DNA from: Nageia nagi
Lineage: Eukaryota > Pinophyta
Assembly (NCBI GenBank): GCA_050084985.1
Contig: JBITNC010000001.1
Span: 98,952,001-99,016,000, forward strand
DNA: 64,000 nucleotides
Reading direction: 5' to 3'
Part shown: positions 33,485 through 45,906 of the stretch, piece after piece
Layout: each line of letters opens with the position of its first letter
Numbering within the stretch: position 1 is the stretch's first letter
Translations under genes and position numbers: made by a program
Notes under the pieces: model-generated
Databases searched by the model: none
What the model was told of the DNA's origin: nothing
What the model saw: the letters and a program-made list of their open reading frames with translations, nothing else

Positions 33485-34146
33485 CGCTTCATGCGATCTA
33501 AGGTGACCAGAATATACCTGATAAGAAGGAGTAATTAATTCTTCTTTTCTTTCACATTCACACTATCATTAATTTGGTTAATTTATCCACAAATAAGGAC
33601 CTCTTACCAAGTCTGCCCTTACCACTCCATTGGAGGTCGAAGGGATATGTGACTAGTAAGAGGAGGTAATTTACTACACATAATACTTCCACAATTGGAA
33701 GGAGTAAATGAATCACATTAAAAAGAATGAACTTAAAGAAAATAAATTGAGTTTTTGGGTAGTATAAATCATATTAAAAGGTTAATGAATTGGAGGGGTT
33801 TGAATACACTAAGTACTTTCACTTAACAAAGTATGCTCTCACTTTTGCGCTTCAAGCGATCCTAAGTGATCAGAAATAAGTTAAGTGAAAGAGGTAAAAT
33901 TTATTCACATCTTATTTGGAAATATACTTCACATTAACACTCTTAAAGATGTCTGCCCTTACCACTCCATTGGAGGTCGAAGGGATATGTGACTCTTGGA
34001 GGAGTAATTGAACCTCACTTAATTAATTTATCTACACTTAATGACTTTTTACTAAGTCTACTCTTACCACTCCATTGGAGGTCGAAGAGATATGTGACTA
34101 GTAAGAAGAGGAAATTTATCACATATAAAACTTCCATAGCTGGAAG
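33485..34146 (+). repeat. E6 leader: repeated short hairpins
   Basis: Three kinds of inverted repeat recur. Type A is cgcttcatgcg (33485-33495) and cgcttcaagcg (33848-33858). Type B is a 29-nt stem-loop with ctcc-att-ggag at its tip at 33616-33644, 33956-33984 and 34061-34089. Type C is cttcca-loop-tggaag at 33686-33701 and 34131-34146 with different loops. In type B, the first two copies have outer arms ccctt/aaggg and the third has ctctt/aagag, so both arms changed together. They lie between the priming site and gag, where retroelements keep packaging signals, but no function is shown. Confidence 0.7.
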
Positions 34147-34369
34147 GAGTTAATGAACATCATTAAGAGGTTGGATAATGAATCACATTACAATTAAAAA
34201 AGAACAACGGGGTTTGTTAAGGTCAAAGATTCACTTAAAATAAACTTTTGATTGTATCACATTAAGATAAGATAAGTAAATGGACATGAATGTTTGGGAG
34301 TGTAGTATGCATAAATGTATTTTACTTGTTTAAATGCATTTCATAAGGCCTTAAAGGAATTTTATCATT

Positions 34370-36830
34370 ATGAGGTTTGTCTTGGTTGCACTTTTAAATT
34401 ATGTTCCTTTTTCTATCAAAGTAAAACCAAAAATACAAAGACTATGGTCACATCTTGCCAAGTCAACTTTAGATACTTATTCTACTTCAAAGGTCATGAA
34501 GAATGATTTTTATATCGACATTGAAAAGCTTTTAGCATACTTAGCAAAAATAGAACAACGTATCATACCTCTTCTTAAATCCTTAGAAAGCCTTGTTAGA
34601 TCCCATGAAGAGCTAGAGTATAGTTCTTCCATTCCTTCGCCCTCGTCATGGGATGAATATGATATTAAAGAAGAGGAGTTTGACATGAATCTTGGGGATC
34701 TTTCAGAGCATTCTTTAGAATTGCAATTTCATTCTCCTCCCCTTCTAGAGGCTATAAGACCTTATATCGATTCCCATGAATCTTGTAATATTCTTGAGTT
34801 CAAGGATGAAACTTGTTCACTCTCATCACAAGTAGAACTTGAAGAGCCTCACATAAGAATTAAAAAATCCATTGATTGTATTATTGAATCTCAAGAATTT
34901 CAATCACAAAGAATGAAAAATATAAAAATAAAATTTCCAAAGCTAACACACAAGAGCTTAGGAATGAACATCCATGTGGGGAAACAACACATCATGATAA
35001 TGATACAAAGTTTTATGAGGATGAATGTTGTTCGAACCCATTAAAAATACCTTCAAAATATCAAACTAGCTTGATGAAAAATTGGGAATGTGATAAAGAA
35101 GATAGCCCTACAACAAATAAATTACTTAGGAATATTTTCTATGATGAAAAAGCTAATAATATTTTGTAAAGGGAATCCCATAAACAACAACAAGCATGTT
35201 CTTCTCATGATCAACATGAAAAAACCTTCAATGAGTTTGTCAAAGAAATGAGACAAGAAGAGATGAGGCAAAAGCATAATGTAAAAACTTATGCAAACCA
35301 AAAGAGTCAAGCTTGGGTGCAATTATCATCACCTCTTAATTACCAAGTATGGAGATATCAAAATTCTTACTCTAATAAACAAAGAGAATTGCCTCTTGAG
35401 AGTTTAGATTATCAACCTCAAAGCCCCTCTTCACAAGCTAGGATAACTGACCCCACCTATCAAAAACCACTTCATAGGGCTAGGTCTTGTATGGAAGATT
35501 TTGATAGAATGACCTTGTATTCAGTAAGAACCTCACAAATAAATCCTCAATGTAAGATCTCAAAAAAATTCTTCTATGATCCTTACTCCTGTTAGAAACC
35601 CTCATCGGAAGAAAAATGTAGAAAAGCTTTAGCTAAACAATTTAGGGTAGGAGAGATACCCTCTTTTGCGGAGTTGGAGGCAAAGAGAAAACACATAGAG
35701 AGAGATTATGAAGAAACTATAAACTTTAGTAAAAGATATGAAGATGTTCAAAGTAAGTTAGAAGAGTAAACCAAACTTAAAGAAAAGAATATAGAACTCA
35801 AAGAAAAAGAAAAGCAAGAGCTTGACAAACAACGATAAATTTTTGATAAGTTAAAACAAGAAGTTCGAAATAGTTGGTTACTTCACAAGGAGTCTCAACA
35901 AAATAAAGTACAACCATCTACAACTCTTAGAAATCCAATGCAATGGCCTCATTTACCTTATAATCTTCCATCATTATCATCTTCATCATTGTTATCAAGA
36001 TCTCTTTCTGATGATGAATCTTATAATTCAGACCTGAAGTTAGAAAGAAACACCAATCATAGAAGATATCGAAAACATCCTCAGGGTAGTTGGAAAGATA
36101 AAGAATTAGAAGATTTCATGAATAAAGAAATGAACATATCAGGGTTTAAGAATTTGAATTATGACAATATTTGCAATGAACCCATCCATCCAAGTGTCCC
36201 TAAGAAGAAATTACCTTACAACTTTGAAATGCCTAAGATAATTCCTTTTACAGGAAATAAGGATCCTACGAAACATTTAAGATGGTTTAAGTTTTCAAAT
36301 TACCTAATTTATAATGATGAGGACTTGATGATACATTTATTCCCCATGATGCTTGCAGCCCAAGCCTTGGAATGGTATAATAATTTGCCAGAACATAGTA
36401 TTTATTCATTTTCTCAATTGGCAAACTTATTCTTACAACATTTTAGGATTTATATCAAAGAGGAATCTTCTATTACAGATCTTGTAGAACTAAAACAATC
36501 TTAGAATGAATCAATTGTTGACTTTGTTTCACGATGGAGGGATATACTCTATGGCATTCCCTATACCTTACCTCAGGAGGAGTTAGTTAAATTATTTAGT
36601 CAAAACTGTTTAAAGCCTATAGCTACTATATTACAAATCCAACAACATAATACTCTTGAAGAAGTTATTGCTCAGGTAGTTATAATTGAGAAGGTCAATA
36701 TTAAATACAGTGAAATAAAAATTACGAGAAAAGAAAAATATAACAAAAATGAGTATTGTAATTATCACCATCAAAGAGATCATAGTACAAAAAATTGTCT
36801 AGCATTGAGAAATAGAACTCAAAATTCAAT
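34370..36830 (+). pseudogene. gag: E6 gag (Retrotrans_gag domain), interrupted
   Basis: An N-terminal open frame (34370-35044, 224 codons) is acidic and Ser-rich. A second piece (35248-35595) and coiled-coil-like Glu/Lys-rich sequence (35640-35880) lead into 35938-36504. The latter carries the Retrotrans_gag signature: MPKIIPFTGNKDPTKHLRWF, LAAQALEWYNNLPEHSIYSF and LANLFLQHF. After tag at 36502-36504 the same frame continues with SIVDFVSRWRDILYGIPY and ends in a knuckle-like CNYHHQRDHSTKNC near 36760. There are few stops, which is better preservation than in E1 or E4. Confidence 0.85.
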
Positions 36831-36959
36831 CAAAGATAATAACTTGGAAGTTAAAGACCATACTTCTATTTCAGATCAAAATTTAAAAAAATATCAAGAC
36901 TCACTTCCTTCATATCAAGTAAATACGGTATCTATTGTACCTAATTACAGTTAAGTGAC

Positions 36960-38100
36960 ACCCACCTGGAATCCAAGTAATCAACCTATTATAAGAATAG
37001 TTGGAGTTGATACTGGAACTCAAAACATACAAGAAAAACAAATTGATATATCATATAATCAAAATCCAAAATGCAAGTCCCTCCATTGATACATCAGCCT
37101 ATAATTTCTTTTTATGACCATGAGAGATAATCAAACAAGGGACCTCAAGGGTTAGATCCACCTCTCCATGTCATCGGTAAAGTAAATGGTAAAATTGTTA
37201 AGAGGATATTAATAAATGAAAGGTCAGATGTCAATATCATATCTACATTGGCATATCACAAATTGAATCTTCCTTTCTCTCATATTTCTTTACCATCATT
37301 ACAAATAAAAGCATTTAATAATGCCTTATGTTCAAAAATAGGGTTGATAGTGTTACCCATCACCATTGAATGTAAGACGATACAAACATCATTATATATC
37401 ATCGAAGGAAACATTGAACAATATAATATTCTTTTAGGTAGACCATGGATTCAAGAAATGGAATGTGTCCCCTCTACATTTCATGGTTGTCTAAAATACA
37501 TTCATGAGGGAGTAATCTATTGTGTACAAAGAGATGAAAATCCATACTCACATTATAATATTATAAAATCATTGAAAATGAAACCTCCTATGCAAAAGTC
37601 AAAGGGGAAATCATCATCCACCTTTGCTAGGCAAGTGCATAATCATAAAGATATGAGATGGAAATTAAAATCCAAAGATGATTACATCGATGGGATGCAA
37701 TCATCGAAACAACCTAAGAGGGTGGTAGATCATATAATGAAAGAAAACCTAAAGCCTAATTCAATAAAATATGATAAGTGTGGATATCATGTTTATCATC
37801 ATCAATTGGGGCATGATACTAAACATTGCCACCAATTAAATCATGCCCTTCATGATTTGATGGATGATAGATGATTTGAAGTAGATATACCTTTATTGAT
37901 AGATAACAATTTACATCATCTACAAAATACAGACATACATTCCACACAATTAAACAATGATGAATTATGTTATTTGCATAAGGATATTCAATCTCCTTCA
38001 CATCGTTTACATTGGGGTAGTCATCCCCCATCTTACTTTTGATCTCCTCATGTTCTACATAGATCACATTGGGGCAGTTGCCCTTCATCATAAAAAAAAT
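36960..38100 (+). pseudogene. pro: E6 aspartic-protease-like region and second knuckle
   Basis: The open part at 37248-37874 (208 codons) follows GKIVKRILINERSDVNIIS, where the catalytic Asp-Ser/Thr-Gly has become Arg-Ser-Asp. It contains the retropepsin-type YNILLGRPWIQEM motif near 37425-37465. A second Cys/His cluster reads CGYHVYHHQLGHDTKHC near 37780-37830. After tga at 37872 the sequence stays protein-like to about 38090 with a repeated HWGS motif, then coding ends. No pol domain follows. Confidence 0.75.
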
Positions 38101-41100
38101 CATCAAAATAGGATTTAGAAATCACACAAACATCAAAATATGATTAAAAAACTAAAATGATCATATCTGATTTTGAAATAGGTTATAATATGTTTATTGC
38201 ATTTCCATGTCTTCCCCTTTTTCCACCTCATATTCATCCCCCATTATGTTGGAATATTTGGGTATTAGATTATATTCTAATGATTCATCAAGGCATATAT
38301 ACTATACATTATCCATGATCACTTCCATACCATTATACAAACATGTTTAATACTTATTGTAAAAGAAATAGTTTATGAAATTAATATTCTTATTGACTTT
38401 ACCCACCTTCATCATGAAATTCTTGAAACTTTGGATGATAAACAAACATGACTATGATACACTTAAGGTTATTATGGACTCATACACATCTTCACATTTA
38501 AATAATCTTAAAACAGTCAAGAATGAGGTGTTACAAGAGCATGATTTTGAGTAAAAGTATTACATGTTCATCCTATTATTCACTTCATCTCAAAACCAAG
38601 AATCATTTAATAGTTTTATATAAAAAAAAAAATCAAAAGTCAAAAAAAAAAAAATTACTACATCATATCAATGATTCTTGGGTGATTACAATATCCTCTA
38701 CCGGGGCTATGGATGCCTGATTGGCAGTAGAGCAAGGTTGTAGCGGGATTGAGGGGTTAATCCTCATCGGGGCTATGGATGCCTATCTGGCAATGGGGCA
38801 TACCTTACGCATGGTGACATGTCCATATTGGTTAGCGACCTTCTTTCCTATGGACCTCTGTATGTTTCATATGGATGAACTAGCTTATATATTTTATGCT
38901 CTTGTGACATTTAGTTTGAGATTGTCTAGAGATGGAAATAAACATCATTGCACACACATGAGTCTATGATAATTTTGAGAACATCATGACTTTGTTTTAT
39001 ATCATTTAAAGAAGGAAAAATATAATAGTGATTGGTTAATATGGTCAACTTGAATATTATGATCATGACATTTCTTCATCCTCCCATGTCTCCATCCCAT
39101 ACTATTTATTATTACATAGTAATTAATATTACACTTATATTTAACAATGCCTTGATGAGTTGATTAGTTTATCTCTCTAAATACTCAATACATCCTATGT
39201 CTATTCATTTGTTATACTATTTTCATATTAACATCCACCACCACCCCATACACATTATGCTATACCAACTTTCATATTTTATTATCCAACATCCATATAT
39301 TTCCTAATCTATCTTTATCAATTATTAAATTGGAGGTGCTTCCATATTATTTGAGAAAAAGAGTGAGTAATTGCTCTCCCCATTAATATGGGAGTCAACA
39401 TTGTTGTTGTTAAAACCTTTTGCTTCTATTCTTATCTACAAGTTTAAGCAAGAAATTGCCCTTAGTAGATTGATAAAAGTCAACCCTAGAACATTGTTAA
39501 ATTTTATAGCTTCCATTATTCTTTGGGATCAAGAATAAGAAATTATTTTCCCCATTGAATTGGAAGTCAATGTTCTTTTCCTATCATATCCCATCCATTT
39601 CAACCCCTTAGCACATCATTAAAAAGCTTCCATCATTCCTTGGGATCGAGAGTAAGAAATTACTCTTCCCTTTGAATTGGAAGTCGATGTTCTTCTCCCC
39701 TTTTCATTCATTATCATCTACCCATAAATTGAATGTGTGGCACATCAAAGTAAGCTCATAATTAAAGTTTAATAATCATGCTTTTAAATTTCTTAAGAAT
39801 GAATAACAAAACACATAATATATATCATCTATCATTATGTCGATCTTTGTAGCAAACTTGATTTTGTAACCATCTCGATAAATGAAGTAGAATGCATTTG
39901 TCTTATTTTCAATTCTTGTTCAACAAAAAACCCCAATCATGAAAAAACATGTTTCTAATGATTTTTGCAAGAAATAATAATGAAACCCATTCTACTGGGG
40001 CAAATAGTAGAATTATCAAACATTAAAATGTTGTCTACTTTGAAAAGACTCCACGTCACATACATGCTAATGGCAAAGAGCCTATGGAATAAAGTGTTCC
40101 ATGAAATAGCATTTGTAGACAAGCATGAGTACTTAGTAAAATGTAGAACTTATTTTCAAAATACTTTGATTGCAAAAATTCAAAAAATTTATGTTTGATT
40201 ATAACTTGGGGCAACTATGATTGTCCATGACCCAAAGCAAATCATTTTCCTCTACCATCAACCAACAAAATCAAGATCTAAAATATTCATACATAAGTTG
40301 ATAAACTCAAGTGTACGAGTCTTGACTTAACCACTTACCAACCTCAAGTATATTATCACCTACTTATGAGTCTAGTGGTATTTGTATAAGTCTACAATGA
40401 TAACATATTAGTCTATTTGTATCTTCTTAAAATACATGACTATGTTTGCTCACCACATCATGTATCACATATGCATTTACATTTATGAAAAAATTGTATG
40501 TGATTACACACAAGGGTCAACCATTCATCATATTCATACATCACATATATGTACTCATGGGAATAAGTCAAAACATGAAGAAGATAACCAAAAAACATGC
40601 AAACTTGATCATAAACAATTTCATCATGAATACTTGATAAGACAAACACCATTTATTATTTATGATCTTACAATGAATCATGAACTTCTTAGTTCAAATC
40701 ATATGTCATGTTATGCATGTTTAGTCATCACTTATTGTTATACGTATTCAGAAAACACTAGTCATCAAAAAACATGATTCCAATGATTTTTGTAAAACAT
40801 ATCCTTCTAGAGTAATAACATAATAATCAAAATTCAAATCAGTGCACACAAAGGGGACTTCATGTCATATACCTGACTCGGCTCCATACATTCTCTTGGG
40901 ATAAACACAAGACACCCATGTAATGATATATGGAAGAAAGCCTTTACTACCTATTTGGTGTACAACCAATGTGTGTTCAAAATATTACAAAGCTCAAGAA
41001 ATCATACTTGGATAATTAGGGTAAATATAATTTCCCATGACCTAAAATCAAACCTTATGTTCACTATAAATGATTGAAACAATGAGGTTAAAATCACTCG

Positions 41101-41827
41101 ATACATTCATCTTACTTGTTCACTAGCTAATATGCATTAGTTTTTTGAATAGTCTATCATCATCATCATTGACATCATTAGTCAGTTCAAAAGGGGCCAT
41201 AATGCTAAGATTAGCACCACAATCAAAGTAAGCCCATGATCACATAGTAATACCATGGCGACATCTCTTTTAAAATATACCCAAAACATTGTTAATTACA
41301 AAATCAAAAGTTATATGTATACTCACGGTTAAGGTAATTAAGATTGCCTATAACCTAAAATAAGATATTTATGCTCAATATGATTCTAAAATACTTATGC
41401 AAAAGATCATCATGAAACCCATTCTGCTAGGTCAAAAGTAGATAAAAATGAAAGATGACTTGTATATACAAAATAAGCTTCCTATCACATACTCGCTTAG
41501 GCATGCAGAGAAAAACTAGAGTCTTGTCATGCAACTCCATAAACAACACATAGTATGGAGATAAACACAAGTGAAGTTTTGATATACAACATCACTATCT
41601 CAAAAATGTATACATCAAACAAACTTCCTATCACATACTCACTTCGGCATGCATAGACAAAATAGAGTCTTGTCATGCAACTGCCATAAATAGCACACAG
41701 TATGGAGATTGATACAAGTGTAATTTTGATGTATTACAATATCATTTTCAAAATGTATCAATTGCAAAAGTTAAAAAATCATATTCAGTCATGGCAAGGA
41801 CTATCCTCATGACAACACTAGATGATG

Positions 41828-41865
<38 letters not shown>

Positions 41866-42400
41866 TATATATATATAATAAGTTTTGATTCAGAGAAGCT
41901 ATAATTATATCCTACTAAAAGATCTTAAGCTTTATATGAAAAATGTTTTGATGATATTTCTTAAAAATATTGTTAACATTTACAAATATCAAAGGAGATA
42001 AAATGTGATGTATCATTGTTACAGGAGATCATCTGGAAACCCCATTGTCGGGACAAAGGACAACAACATCAAAAATCATATACTAAAGAAAATTATATAG
42101 TACATGTGCACTTAGACATGCAAAATGAGATAATATAAATGTCATGCAACTATCAAACAAGCTCAACACATCGTCATACCAAAAATAGTCACTTCTAAGT
42201 ATATTCAAATTTGTTTTCAAAACTACGTCAAATGTTAAAAGAAAATACATTTTATCATAATTTGATAAATCAAAATTTTGATTCATCTAAGAAATTGAGT
42301 CAAAACTTATATCATAAAAAGGCAACAATAAGCAATCAAGCAAAAAAGCTTCTCATTCTATATTTTTGAAATCATTAACCACATTTTCGGTTGATAATTC
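38101..42400 (+). other. E6 noncoding 3' region with diverged internal repeats
   Basis: The region is 4.3 kb with no pol motifs. It holds a 75-bp repeat of ggggctatggatgcct (38703 and 38778), a block repeated near 39345, 39505 and 39625 with hairpins at 39376-39394, about 39547-39565 and 39665-39683, and a 146-bp repeat (41478 and 41624). A more diverged set of blocks (gaaacccattctgctgg, cacatactcgct, gtcatgcaac) recurs through 39960-42300. An interrupted (AT)n run lies at 41831-41877. The 39.3-39.7-kb hairpins share ttggargtc with leader hairpin type B. Confidence 0.7.
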
Positions 42401-42414
42401 AAAAAGGGGCAAAA
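42401..42414 (+). other. E6 polypurine tract
   Basis: The sequence aaaaaggggcaaaa lies directly before the 3' LTR. Confidence 0.8.
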
Positions 42415-43253
42415 TGTAGACACCTAAAAATGTCCCCTTTTAACTAGTAAACATTGAAATAATCATAACTTTTTTGACAATATGAAATAGGTTTAAAAAC
42501 CATATTATTGGATAGCTCTCATTGAGTACATGCAAAACGAGTGGTCACATGACCCTTTTTTTAGTAAAAATTGGCTATTTGGTGCTCACTTTAATATTGT
42601 TATAAAAACTGAAAACCAGTCGCCAATGACCCAAAACAATCACCGACATTTTAGGATGATCGTCGGTGTCCGCCTAGCAATCATCGGTGACTCTGTAACA
42701 GCCGAACAAGAAACCAAAATAGTGAAAGAAAGTTGTAACATCTCATTCTTCCAAGATGATGTGGATAGAGGGGGTCAGTTATGGCCTATAGTGGCTTTTG
42801 GCTTCTCCTTACCAGCCTTGGAAAATCTCACCCAAAATCTATAAATACAAGCCAATACAAAGCAATAGGGGCCCCTTTTTGAAGTAGGGTAATGCTGCCA
42901 AAATCTTGTGAGCTCATACCTTTTCATTGTTTTATGCTAGTTCCAATTTAATACATGTCATAAATAGATGCTTTGATGTTATTTTCTTTTGCATGTGTGT
43001 AGGATTTACAGGTTGTCCATATCAAGGAGAGAAGCAAGCAAATCAAAAACAATGAAGATCTAATACTCTTATTTTGGCAAATGGCATTTGCAAAAGTCCC
43101 TTCCAAGGGCAAATCGTATTTTGAGCTGAAAATCAATATCAATTTACAATTACAACATTTCTACCTATTTTACATAATTTGAGGTTCAGTGAAAATCTAA
43201 GAATAATTGTATTTCATGTTATTCTACATTCCAACTCTATTTTCACTGTAACA
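42415..43253 (+). repeat. E6 3' LTR
   Basis: An 839-bp copy of the 5' LTR with several percent differences, mainly C/T and G/A. It has a TATA box at 42840-42848 and ends tttcactgtaaca, followed by the TSD copy ctagg (43254-43258). Confidence 0.93.
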
Positions 43254-43258
43254 CTAGG

Positions 43259-43342
43259 AAATCAAATAGAATGAAAATATATAAAAAAATGGTCTTAAAT
43301 TTATGGGTTTTAGAGGGTAAAAGGTTTGGGTTGCATTATATT
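43259..43342. mobile_element. E5: right part after E6
   Basis: About 84 bp between the E6 target site and the resumption of the E4 3' LTR near attgatataatg. It has no recognisable terminus. Confidence 0.45.
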
Positions 43343-44547
43343 ATTGATATAATGTAATTGTGCCATTTTTCTAGCTAGAATATAAAACATTCATATTTTC
43401 TCTACAATACCTTATGGCTGTGTGGCATGTTTTCTCTATTCAAAGCTTGTATGTATGAGAAACACTTGCAAATATTCATACCAGTATTATATGTGTAATC
43501 CAAGGTGATATTTATCTATTTTGGATTGTCACTTTGTGGGTACTTATTTTTGTTCCCATATTTGAGCAAATAGTTTTAATATATTGTGATTGCGTCAAAC
43601 TACCTTATTCTCTATTACTTTGGTTTTGGAGGCTGTATCTTTCATTTTAGATCTCCATTTTTTGTGATTCCTTATTAGTTGGATAACTGGTTTTAATACT
43701 TTTCCAACTATATATATTATGTCATCATTATTGGTGGAACATACTTAGAAATCTAAAATACAAAACTTATCTTTTTGCAATCTTACTCAATGGATTCTTG
43801 AAGTCTTTTTACCTTGAGCTCATTTTTTACCCCTCTAAATTTCTCTAAATTACTCAAAACACTCATCTTTTGATAGATAATTTTGTATTGATCAATTTCA
43901 TGGGTCATAGTGATCGATTTGGTTAAGAACCATATAAGTTACAAGATTCAAAAATTTTCCTACCCTTGTTGATATCATCACATTTTGGACTATGGATTCA
44001 ATGCTTTGGATTCTACTACGTATTTCATATCTTCTTGTTAACATCACCGCTCTTCAAATTTTAGGTTTTGTATTCTAGTATTTCTTCCTCCACACTTTGA
44101 ATCCACTTGCTAACATCACCATCTTAAGGACTGTAGATTCTACTTTGTTGATTTTTCTAGAGATTTGATAGATCTTAGTACTCCAAAAACTATTAGAATC
44201 ATGACATTTCTAAATTACTCTTTTTTCGTACTTCTTTAGAACTCTATCTATATATAGTACTTTCATTTTCTTCTATGTTTTGATTTTGCCAAAGATCTAA
44301 CCAAACCTTTCAATTCAAAAATTATTTGAATCCTAACACTTTCCTTTTACACTTTTTGGGAGAGTTATCTTTCATCCAAACTCTTCAGTGCATAATTTTT
44401 TCCTAGAGATTTGGTTAGTTCTAGCCCACCAAATTCTCTTAGAACTTCAACCAAATTTATGGTACCAAAGCTTGGAGCCTTATGCCTCCAAAAACATCAT
44501 TTAGATTTAAAGCTCTTTTCTTGATCCTATTTGATCCAAATTCTTCA
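43343..44547 (+). repeat. E4 3' LTR, right part
   Basis: Homologous to about 21764-22954 of the 5' LTR with many differences and small indels. It ends ccaaattcttca at 44547, followed by the TSD copy cttga. Confidence 0.9.
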
Positions 44548-44552
44548 CTTGA

Positions 44553-45906
44553 TAAGCATAAAGCTTGAATTATTACCAAATGTTATGTCCAAAAGAATGG
44601 TATCAACTATGAGTAGAATTTTCTCCCACTACTAAGATAAAAAAATTAGAATTACATTGATAATGGATGCATAATTTGGTTGGAAAGTACACCATATGGA
44701 TGTAAAACATGCCTTCTTGAATGGATACTTATATGAAGAAGTATACATGCAAAAACTTGAAGGGTTTGTGATTGATCGAGTAAAAAGAAAGTATGTAGAT
44801 TGATCAAGTCTCTATATAGCTTGAAATAGGCTCTAATAGCCTAATACATCAAAATTGATGAACACTTACTACAACATGATTTTATTCGAAGCCCATATGA
44901 TCCAAATCTCTACCTTTGACAACATGGGGGGATATAGCCATAGCTGTAGTATATGTCAATGATTTGGTCATCATAGGGAGTAATGAGGAGTTTATCCAAT
45001 CATGTAGATATGATATCAAAAAATCATTTGACATGATTGAACTTGGTTTACTTCACTATTACCTTGTATTGGAGGTCTAGTAAATCGAGGTTTGAATATT
45101 TGATTCATAAATTAATATTACCAATAGCTTGTTGTAGAAATTTTAGATGTTAGAATGTGAACTAATGAAAATGCTAATTAAACCTAGCTTGCATTTGTCA
45201 TGCCATGATAGTTCTCCATTGGTAACTAAAAATCTCTATTATCAACTAATTGGAGGGTTAATATTTCTTGCATATACCAAGACAAATATTTTCTATACCC
45301 TAAGATATCTTTTAAGATTTGTTCATGATCCAAAGAAAGCCCACTAGATTGCGATAAAGCATGTTTTGAGATATATCTATGGTACTGATAGTTATGGCCT
45401 AAAGCACAAGAAGAATGATAAGTTCATCTTGACTAGATACATAAATGCTGATTATGAGGTATCCTTAGATGATAGAAGATAAATGATATGATACATTTTC
45501 TTCCTTATATCTAAATAGATTTCATGGGGTATAAAGAAACAAATAATCACATCCAAATCTACCACAAAGTTGGAATACTATATTATAGGAGATGTTGTTA
45601 TTGAAGCAATATGATTATTTTGCATTTTGACAAGCATTGGAATTTCATAGAAACAACCCATAGTTCTACATTACAATAATCAAAGTGTATTAAAAATGAT
45701 TCACAATCCTATTTTTCATGAGTGCACCAAACATATTGAGATACATATGCATTTCATTACCATATTTCATTACATAATGTTTAGCTCCATTACATTTCCA
45801 CAAAGAAACAACTTGTTATCTTCACCAAATCTCTTCATAGTTGAAAGTTTGAATACTATAAGAGCTTCCTCTTATGTCCTTTGTAGACCTAACATATTAT
45901 GGGGAG
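44553..45906 (+). pseudogene. E1 copia, part 4: RT and RNase H remnants
   Basis: The reading continues from before E4 (DKHKA). Recognisable pieces are MDVKHAFLNGYLYEEVYMQK near 44698-44755, a mutated active site YVND (44956-44967) in place of YVDD, SLDDRR-type RNase H sequence near 45460, TKSTTKLEYY-type near 45560, and HYNNQSVLKMIHNPIFHECT near 45670-45730. Stops and frameshifts are frequent. A polypurine tract (tatggggag) precedes the LTR at 45907. Confidence 0.82.

Larger units (their letters stand above)
32074..43253 (+). mobile_element. E6: non-autonomous Ty3/gypsy-like retrotransposon with gag and protease only
   Basis: The LTRs are 32074-32914 (841 bp) and 42415-43253 (839 bp), with TG...CA ends and a perfect TSD, ctagg (32069-32073 and 43254-43258). 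A priming site, a 1.4-kb leader with hairpins, a gag region with a Retrotrans_gag domain and an aspartic-protease-like region are present. Between 38100 and 42400 no RT, RNase H or integrase motif appears in any frame. It therefore resembles plant LTR elements that keep gag but rely on partners for pol. The LTRs differ at several percent of positions by eye, mostly transitions, so it is older than E2 but younger than E4. Confidence 0.92.
21364..44547 (+). mobile_element. E4: old Ty1/copia retrotransposon with about 1.6-kb LTRs, interrupted twice
   Basis: The 5' LTR is 21364-22954. The 3' LTR is split into 27410-27802 and about 43343-44547. The TSD cttga is at 21359-21363 and 44548-44552. Internal sequence runs 22955-27409 and contains gag, protease, integrase, RT and RNase H, all heavily mutated, plus a solo LTR of another family. 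The LTR copies differ far more than those of E2 or E6 by eye, so E4 is old. Removing it restores the E1 RT frame (...VDEILDKHKA). Confidence 0.9.

Noticed and set aside
33616-34089. CRISPR-like array
   Set aside because: Only three hairpins with unequal spacing in a plant retrotransposon leader; no array structure or cas genes.
40436-40777. 113-codon plus-strand open stretch in E6
   Set aside because: Overlapping frames on both strands are open and there is no domain; it lies within the noncoding repeat region.
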